Below, one piece after another: positions 1 through 6,205 of a DNA stretch of 29,676 nucleotides. This DNA is from Microcaldota archaeon (lineage in GTDB: Archaea > Micrarchaeota > Micrarchaeia > Micrarchaeales > Micrarchaeaceae). Under the pieces are notes generated by a model that was given only the letters and a program-made list of their open reading frames with translations, searched no databases and was not told where the DNA came from. A program made the translations under genes and the position numbers. The DNA lies in the NCBI GenBank assembly GCA_021812105.1, contig JAKAOQ010000003.1:1-29676 (forward strand). The letters run 5' to 3'. How positions within the stretch are numbered: position 1 is the stretch's first letter; each line of letters opens with the position of its first letter.

Positions 1-2
1 GA

Positions 3-74
3 GGCACTAGGGCGGTCGTAATAGACGACTTTGATAGGACGGGTGCGCAAGCAGAGAGCTTCGGCGATCTGTGA
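3..74 (+). CDS. 3' end of an unidentified gene (partial)
   Basis: An open frame enters from the left edge and ends at TGA 72-74, giving about 23 residues that finish AQAESFGDL. Codon use (ATA, AGG, GTA, GCG) matches the confident genes in the window, and a T-rich tract follows, so this is probably the true end of an upstream gene. The fragment is too short to assign a family. Confidence 0.4.
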   Translation, partial: GTRAVVIDDFDRTGAQAESFGDL

Positions 75-96
75 ACATACCGTTACTAAAGCCTGA

Positions 97-127
97 TTTT
101 GTAAGTCTCTTCTCCGTTCTTTTTTTG
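97..127 (+). terminator. T-rich putative archaeal terminator
   Basis: Pyrimidine-rich stretch after the stop at 74, ending in a run of seven T at 120-126. Archaeal termination commonly uses such oligo-T tracts without a stable hairpin. It separates the left-edge gene from the promoter of the ATPase gene. Confidence 0.4.
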
Positions 128-193
128 GTTTCTGAAACATACTCAGCGTAGCTTCTAAAAACCTTTTTAAAGTCATATATTATAATGCAAAGC

Positions 194-206
194 TTTTTAT
201 AAATAT
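194..206 (+). promoter_or_regulatory. TATA box of the DUF4143 ATPase gene
   Basis: TTTTTATAAATAT matches the archaeal box A. A start site about 26 nt downstream would fall near 225-230, just before the TTG at 235. A 14-bp perfect palindrome (209-222) lies between this box and the predicted start site. Confidence 0.5.
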
Positions 207-234
207 CATATAGTATACTATAGTATAAGTACCA

Positions 235-1557
235 TTGAATATTGCATTGAATATTATAGGGTTATGGTTCTTTAAAGGCGATAGCGTGGATAAAGGTACC
301 ATCAAGACAATCATAGCAGAACAAGCAGAGGAAATTGAGGAAAGGAGGAAAAAAGAGCACATAATACCGAGAGAGATAAAAGCGGGCAATTATCTGGCTC
401 CGAACATTGCATTATTCATACTAGGAGTAAGACGCTGTGGCAAGTCTACCCTTGCATCGCAGCTTTTTCGCGGCGGAACGTTCGGGTACATAGATTTTGA
501 TGATGAACGCCTTATAGGACTGACGCGTAGCGACCTAAACACGGTACTGCAGGCATTCTACGAACTGTACGGGAGCAATCTCCACGATTTCGTTTTTGAT
601 GAGATACAAAGCGTTAAAGGATGGGAGCTTTTCGCAAGCAGACTCAGGGAGACCAAACGCGTTATAATTACTGGGTCTAATTCAAAACTGCTTAGCGGAG
701 AGTTAGCGACCTACATGACGGGAAGGCATATAGACATAACGCTTTTCCCGTTCAGTTTCACGGAGTACATAAAGTATAAAGGCGCACAATTCGGAGATGT
801 GCTTACAACCAAGGAGCGTGCGGCCATAAACAACATGCTAGATGAATATCTTAAAAATGGAGGTTTTCCGGAATTCTTCAAGTATGGCAGAGCGGCTATA
901 GACGGAATATACAACGATATAATAGCAAGGGATATAGCGCAGAGGCACGGCATAAAGCATGTCGATGCGCTAAGACAGGTGGCAAAATACCTTGTAAGCA
1001 ATTCATCGCAAGAATTCACATATTCGTCATTACGCAATATTTCACGGTCAAAAAGCGTTATAACTGTTACTAACTGGGTAAGGTACATGGAAGAGGCGTA
1101 TCTCATCTTTAAGATAGAACGCTTTTCATTCAAACTGAAAGATATCGCAATAGCTCCGAAAAAAGTATACGCGATAGACACAGGAATTGTAAGTGTTTTG
1201 GGATTCAGGAGCGACGAGAATATAGCAAGGCTGATGGAAACCGCAGTAGCTATAGAGCTACGGAGGAGGCAGCAAGAACACAAAGATGAAGAGGTCTACT
1301 ATTGGAAGGATCATCAGCAGAGGGAGGTAGATTTTGTAATAAAAAGAGAGAATAAGGTAATGCAGTTAATCCAAGTAACTTATGCTTCATCTAGATCTGA
1401 AATAAAATCCAGAGAGATAGAAAACTTAAAGAGTGCCGGTGGTGAATTGCGCTGTAATAATCTCAGGGTAATAACCAAGGATTATGAAGGTAAGGAGAGG
1501 ATGGCAAACAAGACGATCGAGTTTATACCTGTGTGGAAGTGGCTATTGGCACACTGA
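235..1557 (+). CDS. AAA-family ATPase with DUF4143 C-terminal domain
   Basis: Cytoplasmic P-loop ATPase of the archaeal AAA_14/DUF4143 family. Counted from TTG 235, Walker A is GVRRCGKS (about 64-71), Walker B is FVFDEIQ (about 119-125) and a sensor-1-like ITGSNS follows near 145-150. The C-terminal third has the restriction-endonuclease-like pattern of DUF4143 (REVDFVIKRE followed by a Q-V strand). Length 440 aa is usual for the family. The start is uncertain: TTG 235 suits a short-leader transcript from the TATA box at 194-206, whereas GTG 286, preceded by AAAGG, begins just before the amphipathic helix that normally opens the family. These proteins are widespread in archaea, often as orphan genes; substrate and role are unknown. 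No partner gene is adjacent. Confidence 0.85.
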   Translation: MNIALNIIGLWFFKGDSVDKGTIKTIIAEQAEEIEERRKKEHIIPREIKAGNYLAPNIALFILGVRRCGKSTLASQLFRGGTFGYIDFDDERLIGLTRSDLNTVLQAFYELYGSNLHDFVFDEIQSVKGWELFASRLRETKRVIITGSNSKLLSGELATYMTGRHIDITLFPFSFTEYIKYKGAQFGDVLTTKERAAINNMLDEYLKNGGFPEFFKYGRAAIDGIYNDIIARDIAQRHGIKHVDALRQVAKYLVSNSSQEFTYSSLRNISRSKSVITVTNWVRYMEEAYLIFKIERFSFKLKDIAIAPKKVYAIDTGIVSVLGFRSDENIARLMETAVAIELRRRQQEHKDEEVYYWKDHQQREVDFVIKRENKVMQLIQVTYASSRSEIKSREIENLKSAGGELRCNNLRVITKDYEGKERMANKTIEFIPVWKWLLAH

Positions 1558-1706
1558 AAAGCCCTAGAGCACGCAGTACTTAAGAGATATCCTAGTGCTA
1601 TAAATCAATCGTGTCGCATTCCAGGATATCCAGATTCCGCGCATCTCCTTCATACATTTCTATTTTAGATTCTTTATGAAAAGAAGGAGCGGCAACGATC
1701 GCGGCT

Positions 1707-2318
1707 TTATTTAAGGTTCTCTATCCTGTTCTTGTAGTTGAAAAGCAGGTAGTTGGCGTAGCTTTTCATCGTTGCTGTATTGGCGTTGTTGGTGAGGTTG
1801 GACGTAGAGGCGCTCAGCACTACGTCGTTGTTCTGCACGTAGAGCGCCAGCACCTCTGCCGAAGTATTTGTGTTCTTGTAGTCAGGATAGACTACGGTCG
1901 TGTATACGACGCTGCTGTTGTAGTAGGCGTTGGGTATGTTGCTGTACCAGGGACTGGTGTTTAGGTCGCTCCTCAGCGCCTGCAGGAACGAGGACGCATC
2001 GGAAACGTTCAGGAATGAGTACTTGTTCAGTATTATGTAGTATGGCACGGACACGTTTGAGCGGGACGAGATGTTCAGTATTGTTGTGCAGATCGATGTG
2101 ATGTTTGAGTTTGCGTAGAAGGTGAAGTTCGAGCACGTGCTTTTAGTAATAAAGTAGGTAGTGCCGTATACCCTGAATTCTTGTGCGGCGCGGCTTGTGA
2201 TGAACGTTGCAGCGTAATAGGCGCCAGTTATGAAGATCACGAGCACGACCAGGACGGCGATATACGGCGTCCAGCCTGACTTCCTGTTTTTTCTAGAGCG
2301 TTTGCTTCTTCTCGCCAT
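1707..2318 (-). CDS. Single-pass surface protein, hypothetical
   Basis: 203 residues. A strongly basic N-terminus (MARRSKRSRKNRKS) precedes one membrane helix at about 18-41, so the rest should be extracytoplasmic. That part is rich in Ser, Thr, Asn and Tyr with several N-X-S/T sequons and two Cys (S-T-C-S and S-I-C-T contexts) that could form a disulfide. No enzyme motif was seen and the family is not recognised. It lies 14 nt after the stop of the gene at 2333-3072 on the same strand and has the same architecture, so the two are probably co-transcribed and may form a surface assembly with the upstream pilin-like protein (inference). Confidence 0.7.
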   Translation of the reverse strand: MARRSKRSRKNRKSGWTPYIAVLVVLVIFITGAYYAATFITSRAAQEFRVYGTTYFITKSTCSNFTFYANSNITSICTTILNISSRSNVSVPYYIILNKYSFLNVSDASSFLQALRSDLNTSPWYSNIPNAYYNSSVVYTTVVYPDYKNTNTSAEVLALYVQNNDVVLSASTSNLTNNANTATMKSYANYLLFNYKNRIENLK

Positions 2319-2332
2319 AGGACATCAACTGG

Positions 2333-3072
2333 TTAACCCGTCAGGCCCTCCACTTTTTGCAGTATCTTGCCTTCCAGGAGGATGAGCCTCGATACGTTCA
2401 TGGTCTGCGAGAATCCTTCGTCCCCTACCTCAACGTCCACACCCTTGTACATCGAGACGACCATGTAGTAGTCGATGTTGCTGGGTGCACTTCCGGTATA
2501 GTTGGCTATCGCGTAGCGTATCCCGGCGGGAGTAAGGTTGGAGAATCTCAGTATGTACGCAGGGTTGCCGTCCACGGTAACGGGCGTGGAGCTGTACGTG
2601 CTGTTTGATATGACCAGAGAGAATATTTTAGTATCGCAGAAACCCCTGTTGGAGTAGAACCTGCTCTCTGCCTGTTGAACTATCGTGCTGTTGTACACCT
2701 CTATAGAGGTGTATTCGAAGAATGGCTCGGTAGTGCTTAGAGTTCCGAAGTTCACTGGATGCGTTATAGAGAAATTCCTGCCCAGGTAGTAAGCCGTTGT
2801 GAGCAGCGCTACACAGCTGCTGTTTACCATATTAACATAAACATCAGAATTTGTAGTGACGTTCAGTAGTGGAAAAGAGCTTGAAGGCCCAAAAGAAATG
2901 AGGAAGCTGTTTATGCTGTTTGACAGCTGCACTGGCTGTGTGATGCCGGCCGGCTGTGAATGGTTATGGGTATAGAAATACGCGGACGCAAGGATGATTA
3001 CTGCCACAACTACCACCACCGCTACGATTATGTACTCCCTTCCCCTTGTGGGCAGTTTTTCCTTGACGACAT
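2333..3072 (-). CDS. Single-pass surface protein with apparent N-terminal frameshift
   Basis: The frame ending at 2333 codes for a membrane helix (V-rich, reaching ASAYFY) and a Ser/Thr/Asn-rich outer domain with many sequons and two Cys. The first in-frame start, GTG 3019, lies inside the hydrophobic helix and leaves no charged N-terminus. The same frame continues upstream as KEKLPTRGREYIIV but has no start before a stop. An ATG at 3072, 30 nt from a TATA box (3098-3107), opens another frame and joins this one if a single base is added at the A5 tract (T5 on the plus strand, 3056-3060), giving MSSRKKLPTRGREYIIV, a normal type II anchor. Either the sequence has a one-base error or the gene is frameshifted. 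Function unknown. Confidence 0.65.
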
Positions 3073-3097
3073 TATCTTGATTTGGTATGAACTCACC

Positions 3098-3107
3098 TTT
3101 AAAATAT
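3098..3107 (-). promoter_or_regulatory. TATA box overlapping the preceding stop codon
   Basis: Minus-strand ATATTTTAAA, centred 30 nt before ATG 3072 and touching the stop (TGA 3109-3107) of the pilin-like gene. This gives the downstream pair of surface proteins a possible promoter of its own and supports the 3072 start. Confidence 0.45.
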
Positions 3108-6100
3108 CAGGAAGATATTGAATCCGCGCCGCTCAGCACACCATTTGCCAGGAAGTTGTTGCCAGAGGTGGTGAACAGGTCGTACACCGTTACTCCGTTA
3201 GGCACGGGTATTATGTCGATCGTGGATATGGTTGTGTAGGTTCCGCTTATCGGGTTGTATATCTCATCGCCTACGGCAAGGTCCTTGGCCATGAGCCATC
3301 CACTCTTTCCGGTAGACGGGTTATAGACATAGAAGCTCTCCTGCGAGTCCGTACCTATTACACCGTTGATCACGTATTCCTGATATACCTTGTAGCTGAT
3401 TATCTCCTGCACCACGTCAGGGTAGAACTGGCGCGTCTGAACGTTGTAAGAGAGCAGGACGTCGCCCGCGTGCACGTTGTTGATGTACACTTCTGTTCCG
3501 TTTGCCATCAGTATCGGAGTTCCGGCAACAAACGAGATTGAAGTGGTGCTGCCGTTTGTCGATTTTGTAGCACCGTTAGAGGAACCGTTTGAAGAGCCGT
3601 TTGAAGAGCCGTTTGAAGAGCCGTTAGAGGAACCGTTTGAAGAGCCGTTTGAAGAGCCGTTAGAGGAACCGTTTGAAGAGCCGTTAGAGGAACCGTTTGA
3701 AGAACCGTTAGAAGAGCCGTTAGAGGAACCGTTTGAAGAACCGTTTGTACCGCCGTTTGAACCTGGTGTAGCGGTGCTGTCAGCGAGCGTTCCCGCGGCA
3801 ACGAAGTCGTTGCTCGATGTGCCTATCGGGTCGTATACTACCAGGCCGTTCGGTTTCTGGACGACCTGTATTGAGGACACCTTGATGTAAGTGTTGTTTA
3901 CTGGGCTGTATATCTCGTCCCCTACCGTAAGGTTGTTGGCGAACACCCAACCATACGCTCCGGTCGATGGAACATAAGTGTAGAACTTCTCTGCGGAGTC
4001 TGTCCCTACGTTTCCGTTGATTATGTATTCAGTATAAACGTTATAGCTGACCAGTTTCTGCACTATGTTCGGGTAGAACTGGTGCGTCTGAACGTTGTAC
4101 GAGAGCATAACGTCTCCCTCCTTGAGGTCGTTGATGCTGACCACTGTCCCGTTGGCGAGGAGGATAGGAGTTCCGGCAACAAACGATGCCGTAGCCTGAT
4201 TGGTTGCGGTGCTCGTTGCGGTGTTCGTTGCGGTGTTTGAAGCGGCGTTTGAGGCGGTGTTTGAGGCGGTGTTTGTGCCTGCGTTTGTGGCATTGCCGCC
4301 TGTTGCTGTGTTCGTGGCTGCGTTGGTTCCATCGTTGGTTGCGGTGTTCGTGGCTGTGTTGGTAGCTGTTTGTGTATCTGCGCTCGTTGCAGTGTTTGTT
4401 GCTGTGTTCGTTGCTGTGTTCGTTGCGGTGTTGGTTGCGGTGTTCGTTGCCGTATTGGTGGCTGTGTTCGTGGCTGTACCCGTTGCGGTGTTGGTTGCGG
4501 TGTTCGTTGCCGTATTGGTAGCTGTGTTCGTGGCTGTACCCGTTGCGGTGTTTGTTGCTGTGTTCGTTGCCGTATTGGTAGCTGTGTTCGTGGCGGCATT
4601 CGTGCTCACTGTAGAGGTCGTTGATGTTGTTGTAGTAGTAGTCGTCGTGGTTGTTGAAGTAGTGGTTGAGTAGTAGTTGGCCGTCTCACCTATCGCGTTG
4701 TTGATAGTTATGGAGCTGCTCGTCGCGGTACCGCTGTAGCAGCCGTTGCCGGTGCACGTCCAGTTCTTGAATAGGTACGGTGCAACGGCGCTTTCAGATA
4801 TAGTTATTCCTGAAGAGGCGTTGTACCAGCCGCTCCCCGGGCTGACTGCCCCGGCCGCGCTCGGATTGGCGAGCTCGGTAAGGTAGTACTGGGTGTAGTA
4901 GTTCACATTTATTGTGGTGTTCTTTGTAGCCGTGTAATTTATTGTGGACGTAGTATACGTCACTCCGTTTATTGTAGTATTCTTGAATACGATCCTCTCG
5001 CCAGAATTGATGTATATTAGCGGTGTAAAGTTGATGTGGTGCAGGCTATTGATGTTCCAGAGGAAGGTAGTAGTAGAAAGCTGCGAGTAATCGTATCCGG
5101 TTCCGTCTATAGTGACCAGCGTAGAGGAGCTCGAGGATAGTAGTGACTCAACGTTTGAAGAAGGCAGGAACGTAATCGCTATAGGCGGAGTGAAGTTTAT
5201 GTATACGTTTGCGTTGTAGCCGGCGTACATTGCGGTTACCTTGACCCTTGCGACCGTCGAACCCCAGATGTAGCTTAGTGCAGTTCCGGTGGTGTTTGTA
5301 GTGGTTACCTGCGGGCTTATGGAGAAAGGAGGCACGGCGTTCGTGCCGTTTGACGCGTATGTCGCGGTAAAGTTGACCGTTGCTCCGCTTAGCGGGTAGC
5401 CGAGCAGCTTGACCACTGCATAAAGCGGGTCCTTTACGTTGGAAAGCGCTGACTGCGTCAAGTTCTTAGGTTTTAGCGTAATGGTACTGTTTGTCGAAAT
5501 TAGGGGCGCCGTGTGCGCCGTGAAGCTGCCCTGGTAAACCTGTGTTGGTGCGTTCTGGCAGCCCTGCTTGCTTGTATTGGAATTCAGGCCGCAGTATGAA
5601 GCACTCAGGTACACTTTACCGGAGAGGAACTGTCCGAGCGAGGCCTGTACTGGAAGGGTTACCTGGCATATTATAGCGCCCCCGGAAAGCACGTAGGACG
5701 GTCTGCACGGGTACTCCGTAGTATTGGCGTTGTTCATGCTGACGTAAAGTTTCGGATTGAGTATAGGATACGGCTGCGTGTTTGTAAGGAATACCGCCAA
5801 CGTGGTAGCGTGCGTTGTAGCGTTCGATCCGACTACAAGATCGTTGCAGTACACGTTGGATATGAATGAACATGAAGAGGGAACTATTATGTGCGGCACA
5901 CCAAGATAAAGATAAAGAAGCGATGCGATGACCGCTATCAGCAGCACGGCCCAACCGTAAGTAACTAGGTATTCGAGGGCGCTCTGACCGGATTCCTTAG
6001 TGCGTTCTATGTCTTTGATGGCCTCTTTTGCTTGTATGCGCCTGGCGTCAGTGCTGTGACTCCTGCTCTTGGGAGACCTGGAACTGCTCTTTGATCCCAT
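3107..6100 (-). CDS. Pilin-like surface protein with two degenerate Hint modules
   Basis: About 997 residues from ATG 6100. A GTG at 6124 also keeps the frame open but lies only about 9 nt from the TATA box. Domains: basic N-terminus; class III signal peptide with GQSALEYLVTYGW at about 38-50 and a helix to about 67, the kind cleaved by archaeal prepilin peptidase; beta-rich, sequon-bearing region to about 400; an InlB-B-like repeat (about 402-477, with the FKNWTC motif); poly-Thr (478-497); TNTA repeats (501-637); Hint-like module 1 (639-775); S-N-G-S repeats (785-840); Hint-like module 2 (855-992). Both modules start SFVAGTPIL and keep the GDEIY strand, but Cys1 is Ser, the His of the HPFYV motif is Glu, and the terminal His-Asn is absent, so autoprocessing is unlikely. 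Probably an exported stalk or adhesin; its partner is unknown. Confidence 0.85.
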   Translation of the reverse strand: MGSKSSSRSPKSRSHSTDARRIQAKEAIKDIERTKESGQSALEYLVTYGWAVLLIAVIASLLYLYLGVPHIIVPSSCSFISNVYCNDLVVGSNATTHATTLAVFLTNTQPYPILNPKLYVSMNNANTTEYPCRPSYVLSGGAIICQVTLPVQASLGQFLSGKVYLSASYCGLNSNTSKQGCQNAPTQVYQGSFTAHTAPLISTNSTITLKPKNLTQSALSNVKDPLYAVVKLLGYPLSGATVNFTATYASNGTNAVPPFSISPQVTTTNTTGTALSYIWGSTVARVKVTAMYAGYNANVYINFTPPIAITFLPSSNVESLLSSSSSTLVTIDGTGYDYSQLSTTTFLWNINSLHHINFTPLIYINSGERIVFKNTTINGVTYTTSTINYTATKNTTINVNYYTQYYLTELANPSAAGAVSPGSGWYNASSGITISESAVAPYLFKNWTCTGNGCYSGTATSSSITINNAIGETANYYSTTTSTTTTTTTTTTSTTSTVSTNAATNTATNTATNTATNTATGTATNTATNTATNTATNTATGTATNTATNTATNTATNTATNTATNTATNTATSADTQTATNTATNTATNDGTNAATNTATGGNATNAGTNTASNTASNAASNTATNTATSTATNQATASFVAGTPILLANGTVVSINDLKEGDVMLSYNVQTHQFYPNIVQKLVSYNVYTEYIINGNVGTDSAEKFYTYVPSTGAYGWVFANNLTVGDEIYSPVNNTYIKVSSIQVVQKPNGLVVYDPIGTSSNDFVAAGTLADSTATPGSNGGTNGSSNGSSNGSSNGSSNGSSNGSSNGSSNGSSNGSSNGSSNGSSNGSSNGSSNGSSNGATKSTNGSTTSISFVAGTPILMANGTEVYINNVHAGDVLLSYNVQTRQFYPDVVQEIISYKVYQEYVINGVIGTDSQESFYVYNPSTGKSGWLMAKDLAVGDEIYNPISGTYTTISTIDIIPVPNGVTVYDLFTTSGNNFLANGVLSGADSISS
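3125..3538 (-). other. Hint-like module 2 of the pilin-like protein
   Basis: Begins SFVAGTPILMANG and runs to NNFLANGVLSGA. The Hint pattern is clear (AGDVLLSYN, SGW, GDEIY, VYD, NFLANGVL). Canonical catalytic positions are changed: Ser instead of Cys1, ESFYV where HPFYV is usual, and SGA where VHN is usual. It closely resembles module 1, so the pair arose by duplication. Confidence 0.75.
3581..3748 (-). repeat. 12-bp repeats coding 14 x (S/T)NGS
   Basis: Fourteen consecutive 12-bp units encode T/S-N-G-S in the linker between the Hint modules. Two synonymous unit types (minus strand AACGGCTCTTCA and AACGGTTCCTCT, with minor variants) alternate irregularly, which points to repeated unit-level duplication. 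Each unit contains one N-X-S sequon. Confidence 0.9.
3776..4186 (-). other. Hint-like module 1 of the pilin-like protein
   Basis: Begins SFVAGTPILLANG and ends near DFVAAGTLADS. Same order of strands as module 2 and the same loss of catalytic residues (Ser at position 1, EKFYT for HPFYV, ADS for VHN). Lies between the TNTA and SNGS low-complexity stalks. Confidence 0.75.
4190..4600 (-). repeat. Asn/Thr/Ala low-complexity repeat region
   Basis: Codes for about 137 residues of mostly T-N-T-A tetrapeptides, with T-G-T-A variants and some Ser, Gly and Asp substitutions towards the C-terminal side. The units nearest the N-terminus (4421-4600) are the most regular and those near 4200-4380 the most diverged. 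N-T-A is not a sequon, so any glycosylation here would be O-linked. Confidence 0.9.
4421..4600 (-). repeat. Three tandem 60-bp higher-order repeats
   Basis: Units 4421-4480, 4481-4540 and 4541-4600. Units 1 and 2 differ at one base (4460 versus 4520); units 2 and 3 differ at six. Each encodes a 20-residue block of TNTA units. Near identity at the DNA level, including synonymous positions, indicates recent duplication and likely length variation between strains. Confidence 0.9.
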
Positions 6101-6128
6101 TTTACCTACTTTATTGTTGCGCACAAAA

Positions 6129-6138
6129 TATTTATATT
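6129..6138 (-). promoter_or_regulatory. TATA box of the pilin-like gene
   Basis: Minus-strand AATATAAATA, centred about 33 nt before ATG 6100. It lies too close to GTG 6124 for that codon to be on the transcript in the usual geometry, so it decides the start in favour of ATG 6100. Confidence 0.55.
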
Positions 6139-6205
6139 GCTATGCAAGTATGGCGTATGTGTGGTTTTTCGGAGATTGTTTATCAGATATATGGAATGCG
6201 GCCGT

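Noticed and set aside
235..1557. Toxin-antitoxin or phage-defence ATPase
   Set aside because: DUF4143 ATPases are common orphan genes and no partner, nuclease or mobile-element signature is adjacent.
3477..3890. Plus-strand open frame coding for E-E-P-F/L repeats
   Set aside because: It is the reverse reading of the SNGS-coding repeat; periodic DNA keeps all frames open. The minus strand has the signal peptide and domain structure.
3125..4186. Active intein or Hedgehog-type self-splicing element
   Set aside because: No C-extein follows module 2, no homing endonuclease is present, and Cys1, block B His and terminal His-Asn are missing.
4190..4600. CRISPR array
   Set aside because: Repeats are contiguous 12-bp and 60-bp units with no unique spacers, inside a coding frame, and there are no cas genes.
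4200..4673. Plus-strand Val/Ala-repeat and Cys/Arg-repeat frames
   Set aside because: Antisense shadows of the TNTA repeat; no start context and composition set wholly by the repeat.
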